NCBI GenBank assembly: GCA_036873755.1
Contig: JAVTVY010018772.1
Location: 16,865 to 80,864, forward strand
Direction of reading: 5' to 3'
Origin: Hanleya hanleyi
Taxonomy: Eukaryota > Mollusca > Polyplacophora > Lepidopleurida > Hanleyidae
DNA: 64,000 nt
Position 1 is the first letter of the stretch; each line of letters opens with the position of its first letter. The position numbers and the translations under genes were made by a program. Under the pieces are notes generated by a model. The model was not told where the DNA came from. It saw only the letters and a program-made list of their open reading frames with translations, and searched no databases. Of the stretch, positions 32,793 to 43,965 are shown one piece after another.

Positions 32793-33490
32793 AAGAACCG
32801 CTGCCTCGACTACACGACTCTTTCAGGGAAAAAGAAAAGTTACAAGGAGACTCAATAACAAGAACGTGTCACAAGCAGGTTGCCAGTGAGTGTTCTGCAA
32901 ACTACTCGACGGTTCCAGCCAACGGAAAGAAATTGCCTATACTGGAGGTCAGAGTGAAGAATCCAGAAAATGGTTTCTACATTCCTGGTCGAATCAGGGA
33001 CTTTGATATTTCATTTCTCATTGATACCGGGGCTTCAGTTACTATTATGTCAAATAATCTCTTCTCCAGAATACCACTGGAAAATCGACCCACGATCAGA
33101 CCAATTTCTATGAGACTTATTGCTGCAGATCATACACCAATGAATATTCTCGGAACATGCGAGTTGGACTTGGGAATACTACCCCATGCAACACCAATGA
33201 ATGTCATCATTGCTAAAATTCTCAACGACGGTATTTTGGGAATGGATTTCTTGACAAGTTTTAATTGTGAGATTCACCTGAAGAGCAGAAGCTTAACATG
33301 TGATGGAAAACAGATTTTATGCACAGGGCAAGACCGTTCTGAGAATTCTGGACATTGCCGTCTCATTGTTAGCCAAACTGTGACAATTCCACCTGGTCAA
33401 CAGATGATGATTCCAGGTCGTCCAGTAGAAGGTTACCCTGGAACGATAGGGAAATGGACTTTATGTGAACGGGTTACCCTGGAACGATAG
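32789..33490 (+). pseudogene. Gypsy-1 aspartic protease region
   Basis: Cleaves the Gag-Pol polyprotein. The active site FLIDTGASVTIMSNNLF and the second motif GILGMDFL are intact, with the expected ~85 residue spacing. The frame is broken near 33,490 by a 41 bp tandem duplication (second copy starting at 33,472) that shifts frame between protease and RT. Confidence 0.85.
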
Positions 33491-33654
33491 GGAAATGGAC
33501 TATATGTGAACCTTTGTTAGGAACACCTGATGATGTGCTAATGCTCGGGCGAACGCTCGTGGATAGTGAGGAAGTTTTATCCTCCGACGGTAATTCACCT
33601 CGGAACAGAACCTGAAGTTATCCACGAGGGAACTCCAGCCGCGATAGGGAGCCG

Positions 33655-35165
33655 GTGACGTCCACTTGTGGGGTTGTGGTTAAGGATGACGGTGTCAATG
33701 ACAAAATTGGAGACAGGAGATCATTCAAATGTGATTGTAGTGAGGATATGCCACTACATGTTTTACCAAGGCATTTGGAGCCACTGTATACCCGGAGTAC
33801 AGAGGGAATGGCTTCAGAAGACAAAATCGAGGTAACGGATATATTTGCTGAAACAGATGCGAATTTAGGACAAGCAAAAGGTGTAAATCACTCTATTAAC
33901 ACTGGTAATGCACCACCACTTAGACAACCTCCACGCCGGTTACCAATTCATAAACAAGAAGAGGCAGATCGGCAAGTTAAAGACATGATAGACCGAAGCA
34001 TTATAGAGAGATCATCCAGTCCTTGGGCATCTTCAATCGTCTTTGTGACCAAGAAGGATGGCAGTACCAGGTTCTGTGTGGATTACAGACGGCTGAACCA
34101 GGTTACGATCATAGATGCATACCCCTTATCTAAGATTGACGATTCACTCAACTCTTTACATGGTGCAAAATGGTTCACGACTCTAGATTTGGCCAGTGGA
34201 TATTGGCAAGTAGAACTCGATGATGAAGCCAAGGAGAAATCTGCTTTCACTACTAGAAGCGGATCGTGGCAGTTCAAAGTTTAGCCCTTTGGATTGTGTA
34301 ACGCTCCCTCCACCTTTGAACGTTTGATGGAGATGGTTCTAGCTGGTTACCAATGGGACGTTTGTCTGGTGTATCTAGATGACGTCATAGTTTTGGGAAG
34401 ACTGCGCGAAGTCATCAATAATTTGAGGAAGGTTTTCGATAGACTTCGTGAAGCCAAGCTGAAACCGAAGAAGTGTCACCTGTACCTTGACTGAAACCGA
34501 AGAAGTGTCACCTGTACCTTGGCCATGTAATCTCCCAAGAAGGAATATCCATAGATCCCGAGAAGATACAATCCATACAGAAATGGCCAGTTCCAGCATC
34601 TTCTCATGATGTTCGCAGTTTCTTGGGGTTGGCATCGTACTATAGACAATTCATTGCGAGCTTTGCGAGCATTGCAAAATCTCTTCACGAACTGACCGAG
34701 ATTACCAATGAATTTCGGTGGACTGAAGAATGTGAGACATCTTTTCGGGAGCTACAACACAGATTGATTAATAGTCCGATTTTGGCCTATCCAAGTTCGC
34801 ATGGGGATTTCACCCTAGATACCGAGGCCAGTGGGTACGGGAGTGGAGCTGCTCTGTCACAGTCACAAGGTGGACAAGAAAAGATAATCGCCTATGCAAG
34901 CAGAGTCCTAAGCAAGTCTGAGAGAAATTACTGTGTGACCCGACGGGAGTTGTTAGCTGTCGTACACTTCATTAAGAATTTCCGACACTACTTATATGCA
35001 AGACATTTCACCATCATAACGGATCACAGTGCCTTGAGGTGGTTCACGAATTTCAAGGAGCCAGAGGGACAAATAGCAAGATGGTTAGGACTGTCGAGTA
35101 CTTATGACTTTGATATCGTCCATCGTCCCAGATGCGTTGTCGCGTATTCCATGTGGATGGTGTGA
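33655..35165 (+). pseudogene. Gypsy-1 reverse transcriptase and RNase H
   Basis: RT blocks: IIERSSSPWASSIVFVTKKD, FCVDYRRLN, FTTLDLASGYWQVELD (first catalytic D), PFGLCNAPSTFERLM, and VYLDDVIVLG (the YxDD box, as YLDD). RNase H blocks: FTLDTEASGYGSGAALSQ (D), RELLAVVHFIKNFRHYL (E), TDHSALRWF (D). Broken by TAG at about 34,282 and by a 32 bp tandem duplication at 34,459-34,522 that shifts frame. Frame fragments 35,104-35,349 (VPDALSRIPC, the usual 'ADALSR' end) continue toward the integrase. Confidence 0.9.
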
Positions 35166-35775
35166 AAAGATGGGTTACACAGATGGTGCGTCAATTGCAG
35201 CAATATTGACACAAGAAAGTAAAGAAACATCTGAGATTATAGTTCACACAGATCACTCCGGGCCTATTGAGACAACCGTGATCAAGGTGAAGTGGGTTCC
35301 AAAATCTTGGGGTATCCACAAAGGCGACTGGTATGACTCATTCCAGTAAAGAAGTATAACAACCATCAAGCAATGAACACATTGCTGCTGTAACCACGAG
35401 ACAACAGAAAAAGGCGACCCACCCACCACAAGACAGATTCCTCAGAAATCATTCCAATGAACAACCTAGTCAGAAGCTAGCAGATTACAAGCGTCTAGTC
35501 CGTCATTCATAATCCAGCCGTCGTCCATTAGAGAATATCCGCGTCCATAATCCAAAGATCTATTCCATTTTCCATATAACAGTATTAGCACCAAATTTAA
35601 AAAGACAATCATAGTATACAAAAACATAACCTTGTTTCCTGCAAGAGAGAAGCGGTCAACAGTTTTCAATGGTCCCGGCAAGACATCATGATGTTCCAAA
35701 AATATCAAATCCGTATCGCTGATCAGTATTCTTAATCCATAATATTCGCTGTAAAGTCGTCATCTAAAGAATGAT

Positions 35776-35882
35776 GTATCTCAGTCACGCTTTAATTGTG
35801 ACTGTTCATATGAGTACCATGGGGTTCTTGAAGTACATGGGTTCATACGACCCCTAGCCCCGGGTTAAACGGAATTAGACAC
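35776..35882 (-). ncRNA. Structured RNA motif, PLE type (copy I)
   Basis: Minus strand: GTGTCT/AGATAC outer helix, AATTCCGTTTAA linker, GGGGCTAGGGGTCGTATGA, helix GTATGA/TCATAT, hairpin GTCAC-AATTAAAGC-GTGAC. The helices are intact; differences from copy B fall in loops and linkers. Confidence 0.65.
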
Positions 35883-35885
35883 AAG

Positions 35886-37203
35886 TTACGAAACGTAGCG
35901 CCATGGATCTTGCACGCTACGTTCGTATTTTGCTATCAGCATGCGATATGTATCGCCAAATTTGAGAAACTTTGAGTGTAGGCGCTTGGTGGAATAGCCC
36001 TGTTTTTTAAGTTTCTGCACCAGTGTTTTGTGACGTTGATTAAAATCGTCACATTTAACACAGGATCTAGCAAATGCTACTAAGCGAGATATGTATACGC
36101 CATATGCAGGTCCCACTGGAATATTACTGTCCAGAAAGGGATAGTTTACGATGTCGAAATTGTAATCATCTCTTTTGTCATAAAGTCGACGAGAGAGAAT
36201 GCCCGCTTCATTTTTATAGAGATATAGATCTAAATATGGTGTGCCTGTAGGGCTATCTGTAGTTTCCTTCAAATCCAGTGAAGGTGGATATATATCCTTC
36301 ATTGCGTCATTTATATAGCGATTATCCACAGCGAGAAGATCGTCTATATAGCGTTTGGTGAATGAGAAGGAACGGGCTTTGAATAGATCGGTTTTTGAAA
36401 GCGCCTGCATATAATCATATTCATAAGAGAACAGATATAGGTCAGCCAACAGGGGTGCACAATTAGTACCCATTGGAATACCTATATGCTGCTGATATAT
36501 TGAGTTGCCAAATTTCACATAGATATTTTTAATGAGAAATTCAAGCAACACTATAAACAAACAAACATCCCATGAATGATATCTCTTGTCTGTAGTAGAG
36601 CTAAAGAATGCTTTATGGCTTCTGACATTAATATATCTACGATCAGTTTTCTTGAACACAGACACTATTAATGAACTTAGACGGTCAATAAGGTCCTGAT
36701 GAGGAATTGTAGTATAAAGAGTCGAGAAATGCCATGTGGATACATGTCTGTACGGTATGTCACCTTTAGCATCAAGTTCTTCCGTAAGACATTTTGAGTT
36801 TTTCAATATCCACATACATTCAACGCCAGAGTTCTTAGAAATAATGGTGCAGTACCTTTCCCAAAATGCTTTTACCTCCTGAAGGACCCTCGTCAATAGG
36901 GTTGAAAGAACTTGGTGGTGCAGCTTCTAGAACCAGCTATGAATCTAGCTTTGTATGGTGATTTATGCATTTTGGGAGTCCAGTATAGTTTTAGTATGTC
37001 GTTATGATTGGTTGAAAGACAAATACCTCTTTCCCTGAGAAATTTTTTGTGATTGTTAAATAAATCTTCCAGAGTAAATGCAGTTTGGGAGTAAATAGAC
37101 GTATTTGATGAAGATATGTCTACACTCAATTCTTTAACCAGCACCTGGTAATAGTGATATTTAAATATGAATATTATATTATTCGGAGCTTTGTCTGCTG
37201 GCA
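35886..37203 (-). pseudogene. PLE reverse transcriptase, nearly intact (copy I)
   Basis: Two overlapping frames cover the RT: 37,203-36,893 and 36,896-35,886, broken by one frameshift near 36,895. Blocks: HFVVPADKAPNNIIF, PKMHKSPYKARFIAGSRS, YRHVSTWHFSTLYTTIPH (the first RT aspartate is replaced by His), GIPMGTNCAPLLADLYL, KRYIDDLLAVDNRYI, SLDLKETTDSPTGTPYLDLY, and the C-terminal KFGDTYRMLIAKYERSVQDP. The H for D change would abolish catalysis. It gives the best view of the family's RT C-terminus. Confidence 0.85.
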
Positions 37204-37520
37204 CAACAAAATGGCGGTGTTCTGGAATGGTTGGTTGCAGCCAAGAAACAACATACAGATCGTTCTCAATGGAGTAAAGTTTCTGCATTAGGAAAAGTAA
37301 CTAAGCATTATTGGGCCGAATGGGACAGGTTATCTTTCCATCATGGGGTTTTGTATCGCAAGTGTGAAGGCAACGGTTAAAATTATCCCCAGCTGATCGT
37401 TCCTGTTGCATATAGAAAGGAAGTTTTCTATCATCTTCACTCTGGCAGAACCGCTGGTCACCTTGGATTAAAGAAAGGTCTCCAAAAGGTCAGACGGAGT
37501 TACTTTTGAATTGGACTTAG
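37204..37520 (+). pseudogene. Gypsy-1 integrase zinc-binding domain
   Basis: Between the two PLE insertions the gypsy frame reads SKVSALGKVTKHYWAEWDRL, FHHGVLYRKCEG, then (after a TAA) LIVPVAYRKEVFYHLHSGRT and AGHLGLKKGLQKVRRSYF, the H...H part of the HHCC zinc domain. A TGA replaces the usual Trp after SYF. Integrase inserts element cDNA into the genome. Confidence 0.85.
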
Positions 37521-38815
37521 TAGTTCAACTTTTCAGATAACGGACTGGACATTATTAATTTACCTCGACTCCTGAATGATCCAGAGGTACGCAATACTGT
37601 ACCAAACTATTTTAAGTTCACAGAACCGCCTTGAATTTCATATAAGTATACTAAATCTATAGCCACCAAAATATTCAATTACTCTAATGCTGTCAAGGAG
37701 TTTAACTGGAACTTATACACGTCAGCGGGCTAAAGTTGTGATTGTGAATCGTCGAACTTTATCTATACACCATGCAAACATGTTGTGACTGGTGACCTTG
37801 ATGTGGTGAGTGATAAGGACCTAAGATTACTCCTGATGAAGGGACCTAAATATACAGAGCCGAGAAATATAAATCTGAAGGCCGACCAGAAGGCAGTCCT
37901 GTCTGCTTTGGAACAGTACGTTATTGATTGGTCTAAGCGAGAAAAAAGTTGAACCTACAGTACTCGATGATTAGCTGGACCTCACCAAGAGCAAGGTCGT
38001 TGAAACAATCCGCCATATTGACAGAAGTACCATTCCCCAAGCAACACAAATACTGAGAAGCCCCAATTCGCAAGAATATCTAGCAAATCTCCAGAGTAAA
38101 TTCGTCATAGTCCCAGCAGACAAAGCTCCAAATAATATAATATTCATATGTAAATATTACTATTACCAGGTGCTGGTTGAAGAATTGAGTGTAAACATAT
38201 CGTCATCAAATACGTCTACTTACTCTCAAACTGCACTTACTCTGGAAGATTTATTTAACAATCACAAAACGTTTGTCAAGGAAAGAGATATTCGTCTTCC
38301 AATCAAACATAACGATATACCAAAAGTATACTGGACTGCAAAAATGCATAAATCACCATACAAAGCTAGATTCATAGCTGGGACCAGAAGCTGCACAACC
38401 AAGCTTCTTTCAACCCTGTTGACGAGGGCCCTTCAGGAGGTAAAAGCATTTTGGGAAAGGTATTGCGCCACTATTTCTAAAAACTCTGGCGTTGAATGTA
38501 AGTGGATATTGAAAAACTCAAAATGTGTTACGGAAGAGCTTGATGCTAAAGGTCACATACCGTATAGACATGTATCCACATGGGATTTCTCGACTCTCTA
38601 TACCACAATCCCTCATCAGGACCTTATTGACCATCTAAGTTGATTAATAGTATCTGTGTTCAAGAAAACTGATCGTAGATATATTAATGTCGGAAGCCAT
38701 AAAGCATTCTTTAGCTCTACTACATACAAGAGATATCATTCATGGGATGTTCCTTTGTTTAGAGTTGCTTGAATTTCTCATTAAAAATAGCTATGTGAAA
38801 TTTGGCAACACAATA
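37521..38815 (+). pseudogene. PLE reverse transcriptase, N-terminal two thirds (copy C)
   Basis: N-terminal region: INLPRLLNDPEVRNTVPNYF, then AVKEFNWNLYTSAG, ESSNFIYTPCKHVVTGDLDV, DKDLRLLLMKGPKYTEPRNI, ALEQYVIDWSKREK. Then the PADKAPNN motif, PKMHKSPYKARFIAGTRS-type block (here AKMHK) and YRHVSTWDFSTLYTTIPH. Stops and shifts at about 37,640, 37,960 and 38,641. The region upstream of the DK motif is unique to this copy and helps define the family. Confidence 0.85.
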
Positions 38816-41800
38816 CAGTGCAGATCAGCTTAATCTTCCAATTAGTGAACAGGGTTTACGCACTGCTGGCGCGCCACCGTGCTGGCCTAATCACCAAGAC
38901 TTATTACACCCCCCATGATGTGACCCTTGCCGTCACGCGCCGGTAGAATATAGTCCGGTCAAACCACTGAACCATTGTAAGCATGTCGGCGGTAAACAAA
39001 GGCTCCCCGTTGGGGCGCTTGCCGGATTGCGCGCTAACAGCAGTCACCGCTTAAAACTGAATTGTTTTCAAAGAGTTCCCCTCTGGCGATGTACGGCAAG
39101 AACACAATCTATTCTACAGTTTAAATTACTGGCTAAGTAATTTAAAAAATATATAGAAGATTTGACTTCTTCAATAAGAATGCTGTAAATGATTATGTAT
39201 CATTTTTTGTTTGCGCTCCAAGGAAACTCGGTCGTCTTGTGAACATTCGGTTGAGACTACGAATAATCTTCATTAACAAAAAGTTTCGCCAAAGATAGCT
39301 TAAAGTATGCCTAAATATATTATCAGGATTCATAAAACGTTGGTGTGTGCAAATTGCGAAGGCCGCCTCCTCTTTCAGAACGGCCAGTAAAACGGTTGAA
39401 CGTAACATTTCAAATGAATACAGCTTCGTATAAATTCAGACACACGGGCAAGTCGAGGTCATAATCGGGGCAACATGCATTGCTCGGTCAGACTAGTTGT
39501 CTCTTTGGCTTGTCTTGTTACAACCGCCTAACCAAAATATACGATCAATTAGCCTCTTACAGAGAATGATAAATACTTGTATATGCTCTTTATTCGTTAC
39601 CGCCCGACTGTTAAAGGTTGCACACGAAACTTCCGATCAGGAAATAAGAATTAACAAGTATTTATGGCCCAGACATCGTTCCAGCTAAATAACAAAAAAG
39701 AAACAATAACAGAGACATTTCATTTCTTTTCAAATGAGACACAGACGCGCATTTTGTTGGACGAAAGCGGGATATCGCTTTACTCCGTCAGAGAGAGAAT
39801 GCACTGTTATGTTTATATTATCCACTTGTTTAGGCCAAACTTAACGAGATGATTAACCTTTACAGTGTTGTTTTCTTGCTGACAATATAATATCCGTTAT
39901 TCTGTTCGACAGGAAGTATGCATTAACACATATGAAATGTAGGTCTTGATGTTGGGGACGGAGGGAGGGACTTCAGCCATAAATAATGTGGCATAAATAA
40001 TGTGGGTCCACTGTTCGTTTTACCATTCTCATCTCGTCTCTCATTACAGAAATCACTCTACCTGGTCTTACTGAATATCTCACTTACTATCGGCAAAACA
40101 TATTTTTGTGTATAAATAACCTGCGATGATATACATGTACGTATACGCACCAGAAAGAGCCATGCGAACTTGTACATAGCGATTCTTATTTACTTCTATT
40201 TATATCTCCTAGTAATCTCTCATTGTTATTTATTATTTATTCATTTATTTAGTTACTTATTTAGCGCTGGAAAAGGTATTCAAAAAACAAAGAAATGTAC
40301 CGTACCGCGAAATTCAAATAAAACATTGAGTTGATGGGCCGCGAAATCCGAATGGGAAGCGGCTCTTAAACTACAATTTCAATCAAAAAACGTACATGTA
40401 CTCAAGTGAAATCGTATTGAACTACCGTCGACTGTACTGTTTTCACAGTAATATGGATTATAACTTAAAGTGAAAGATTTTTCCATCAGTCGGTGTCCTT
40501 CCTGCCGAATCATACTGTCGGTTCAGTAAAATATAACTTCTGCGCAGTAATATGTTTCAAGATTTCAAACACGTGTTCTCATTTTCCCGCGAAAAGCGCC
40601 GTGGGATAAACTGGTCGCGCGGGGCTATATTTAGCATGTTCAGACAGCATCCAACACTTGTACCAAAGTTCGTCTGGATAGCGGAGTTGTGTGTAGACGC
40701 CAGATTTCATGAGGGTTGATCTATTTCACAGAGGAGTGAGTTATGTTTTATTGGTGACAAATCCGCAGAAAGGGATTAATCAAACTTCAATCAAATTAAT
40801 CAACCGATTTCTAGTAAAAAGGTACGGGTATTGCATAATTCGTTTCATCGGTTCTTGTCCCACTGATTAAATATTTATACACTGCATAATCCGGTAGTAA
40901 AATCCCGGACATTTACTCTTGAATGGTCAAAATTAACACAATTTGCAAGAATTTTTGAATATATAAAAACGAATGACTTGAACTTGCATATCTGTATGAG
41001 GAGCGGCCGTAAGATGAAGCTTCCAATAAACAAATACCCGCACTTTAATACCAGAAACGCTATTCCTTGATACGCACAAGTTTGGGTCAACTTTGAAAGC
41101 AGGTGTCCGACGAAGCACAAATTACAATCCATTTTGCAAGCGGTGTTTATGATTAAAAAAAATATTGAATCTATTTCCTTTCACAAATTTTTAGATGGAA
41201 TGCAAATACGCTTGATCGAGGTCGACGTGTTCGCCAGTAACACAAATTCATACACCTGATGTTATTTAACCTTTTCAATGTTCATGACGTGCAGTGCACG
41301 TCACTGCATCATCTCCTCATTGTGTTCATGACGTGCAGCGTACGTCCAAGTTCGCAGTCGTTCTGTGACAGTGACGTTGCGTCGGCGGGCGTAATTCTAT
41401 GCATTGAGAGACACGCTGATCAAACGAGAAGGTAATTCCGTTGATACCGGCACATCCGCAAATGGCATTTCCTATTATTTTGACATCAAAGCATGGACGA
41501 CACGTCTAAGTGTACAGTATTATTGTAAAGGCCGCGACATGGCAGGAGAACCCAGGTTAAACAGTGAAAGGATTAATAGGTATGAATTACAAGCAGACAT
41601 TCGTGCCGATTAACGCCACGTGGACTCCCAACTGATTTTCTTGAGCTCGCCACAAAGACCTCGCTAGCGGGCTCATCCCGCAGCTCGCTTCCAACCATTG
41701 TCTGACCGTGCTGATAGCGCGCGGCCTTCAATCATGTCGACGGACTACATTCAACAGAGTTAGAACAATGGCCAGGCGATAATCATGGGCATTGGCGCAC

Positions 41801-41875
41801 TATACCTTTGTGTTGGCACGCTTCGTTTGCGCGCCGTTGGTGCGCCAAAATTAACCTTTCAGCTGGCCTGATCTG
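38816..41875. mobile_element. 3.06 kb unassigned insertion in PLE copy C
   Basis: The PLE sequence stops after CACAATA and resumes with TATATCCACAGC, so the insert duplicated TA. The ends hold CAGATCAG (left, five bases in) and its complement CTGATCTG (right end); about 45 bases inside, TGGCGCGCCACCG on the left faces TGGCGCACCAACG inverted on the right. This looks like a DNA transposon, Tc1/mariner-type by target. Interior: a TTTCCCGCGAAAAGCGCCG block at about 40,585, two TTCATGACGTGCAG repeats near 41,281 and 41,325, and no recognisable transposase; frames such as 39,193-39,408 (-) are unassigned. Confidence 0.6.
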
Positions 41876-42480
41876 TATATCCACAGCACATAGCTATTCC
41901 AATGGGTACTAATTGTCCACCCCTATTGCCGGACTTATATCTGTTATTCTATGAATATGACTATATCAAGGCGCTTTCAAAAACCGATCCATTCAAAGCT
42001 CGTTCCTTCTCATTCACCAAACGCTATATAGACGATCTTCTCGCTGAGGATAATCGCTATATAAATGCCACAGTGAAGGATATATAACCACCTTCACTGG
42101 ATTTGAAGGAAACTACAGATAACCCTACATGTACATCGTATTTAGACCTATATCTCTATAAAAATGAAGCTGGCCTTCTCTCTCGTCGACTGTATGACAA
42201 AAGAGATGATTACAATTTCGACATCGTAAACTATCCCTTTCTGGATAGTAATATTCCAGTGGAACCTGCATATGGCGTATACATATCCCGCCTAGTAGCA
42301 TTTGCTAGATCCTGTGTTAAATGTGACGATTTTAATCAACGTCACAAAACATTGTTGCAGAAACTTATAAAACAGGGCTACACCACCAAGCGCCTCCACT
42401 ACAAGTTTGGCGATACATATCGCATGCTGATAGCAAAATACGAGCGTAGCGTGCAAGATCTATGGCGTTACGTCTCGTAA
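41876..42480 (+). pseudogene. PLE reverse transcriptase, C-terminal third (copy C)
   Basis: It resumes with IAIPMGTNCPPLLPDLYL (RT block), KRYIDDLLAEDNRYI (catalytic YIDD), YLDLYLYKNEAGLLSRRLYD and KFGDTYRMLIAKYERSVQDL, ending RYVS. A TAA at 42,085 interrupts it. Confidence 0.85.
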
Positions 42481-42483
42481 CTT

Positions 42484-42590
42484 GTGTCCAATTCCGCTTA
42501 ACCCGGGGCTAGGGGCCGTATGAACCCATGTACTTCAAGATCCTCATGGTACTCATATGAACAGTCACAATCGAAGCGTGACTGAGATAC
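42484..42590 (+). ncRNA. Structured RNA motif, PLE type (copy C)
   Basis: GTGTCC/AGATAC (five of six pairs), linker, GTATGA/TCATAT, hairpin GTCAC-AATCGAAGC-GTGAC. One loop base differs from copy B. Confidence 0.65.
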
Positions 42591-42636
42591 ATCATTCTTT
42601 AGATGACGACTTTACAACGAATATTATGGATTAAGA

Positions 42637-42882
42637 ATGCTGATCAGCGATACGGATTTGATATTTTTGGAATATCATGATGTCTTGCCGGCATCATTGA
42701 AAACTGTTGATCGCTTCTCTCTTGCAGGAAACACGCCTATGTTTATGTATACTATGATTGTCTTTTTGAATTTGGTGCTAATACTGTTATATGGAATATG
42801 GAATAGGTCTTTGGATTACGGACGCGGATATTCTCTAGTGGACGACGGCTGAATTATGAATGACGGACCAGACGCTTGTAAT
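42637..42882 (+). CDS. Conserved small frame in the PLE 3' region (copy C)
   Basis: Opens MLISDTDLIFLEYHDVLPAS, contains the same hydrophobic helix YTMIVFLNLVLILLYGIWN and RSLDYGRGYS, then a TGA at the Trp codon of the copy-B frame. Differences from copy B include F/M and K/T changes in the mid part, while the hydrophobic segment is unchanged. See 24,438 for interpretation. Confidence 0.3.
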
Positions 42883-43790
42883 TGCATCAGATGTTGAACG
42901 CAATATGACACTTGTGCTTCCCGTAAGTCAACCCTAAGAAGTCAAGAGCCTCACTGAAACAGTACACTGTTGGAACACCGCTGGAGCGAGTTTCAATTGA
43001 CATTCTCGGACCATTATTCAAAACCAGGAAGGGCAATCAGTACATTCTCATAGTTCAGGATTACTTCACACGTTGGGTCGAAGGTTATGCATTACGGAAT
43101 CAGGAAGCAGTAACTGTAGTGGAAAAGTTGTCAAGGAATTCATTTGTAGATTTGGTGGTCCTAGACAGCTTCATTCCGATCAAGGATCAAACTTTGAATC
43201 ACATCTATTCCAAGACGTCTGCCAGCTCTTGGAGATCGAGAAGATACGTACAACACCCTATCGCCCGCAGTCAAATGGCATGGTAGAGAGATTTAATCGC
43301 ACTTTGGAAGAACGACTAGCCATGATGGTTTACAACAATCAGAAGAATTGGGATGAGCAGTTACCTTTCGCGCTTATAGCGTATCGGTCATCCATCCATG
43401 ATGTCACTCAGGAAACCCCCAACATGATGAGGTTAGGCAGAAAAGTGGAGTTACCTCTGGATATTGTAACTGGACGACCTCCTGCTATGTTCAACGCAAA
43501 TACTAGTGAATATGCTGCTGAACTACGCGAACGATTAGAAGCTGCGTACGAACGAGCTAGGACAGCACAAGCAAAGAACATTGTTAGGCAAAAGCGAAAT
43601 TATGATTGTTGTCGCAAAGGGAGTCCTTATAAAGTTGGTGATGCCGTGTGGCTATATAATAGCACTCACAAGAGAAGTCTATCTCGGCAATTATCTTGTA
43701 ACTGGGATGGTCCATTTTGACCGGATGAAACCATATCAGGGCATCAGTTTCCAACCTTGGATAGTATCACAAACCAGCGAATAAGAAATA
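42883..43790 (+). pseudogene. Gypsy-1 integrase catalytic core and C-terminus
   Basis: It resumes SDVERNMTLVLP, then VSIDILGPLFKTRKGNQYIL and VQDYFTRWVEGYALRNQEA across frameshifts, and HSDQGSNFESHLFQDVCQLL with PYRPQSNGMVERFNRTLEER, giving the D, D, E catalytic set. The 43,073-43,720 frame continues to KVGDAVWLYNSTHKR and NWDGPF, then jumps to HFDRMKPYQGISFQPW, showing a deletion between these two parts. Confidence 0.9.
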
Positions 43791-43965
43791 TAATCTCAAT
43801 GAAGAAAGAACAATAATACTATGTTAGAATAGAAACAAACTTGAATCGAAATTGAACAGAATATTTTACATTTTATTCTTACAGTCATGATGTCAGATAT
43901 ACGGTGTAGACTTCACAAATACAAGGGGTGTGGGCAAGGGAGGGAGGGAGGGAAGTTGGCTTAAT

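Larger units (their letters stand above)
35484..37203 (-). mobile_element. Penelope-like element copy I, inserted in gypsy-1
   Basis: Minus orientation; 3' terminus ATTACAAGCGTC at 35,484, 5'-truncated near 37,203 in the 'VPADKAPNN' motif. It carries the conserved small frame (35,466-35,708), the RNA motif and most of the RT. Gypsy-1 integrase sequence resumes at about 37,204. Confidence 0.85.
37521..42882 (+). mobile_element. Penelope-like element copy C, longest copy, inserted in gypsy-1
   Basis: It begins with an N-terminal coding region not seen in the other copies and ends at GACGCTTGTAAT (42,882). Its RT is interrupted by an unrelated 3.06 kb insert at 38,816-41,875. After the end, gypsy integrase resumes with SDVERNMTLVLP. 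Confidence 0.85.

Noticed and set aside
37836..37870. CTGATGA within PLE copy C as a hammerhead core
   Set aside because: It lies inside the coding frame (LLLMKGPKY) and no fitting GAAA and third stem follow.
41281..41350. ACGTGCAGTGCACGT palindromes as a receptor or hypoxia response array
   Set aside because: Only two diverged copies within an unassigned insertion, with no gene attached.
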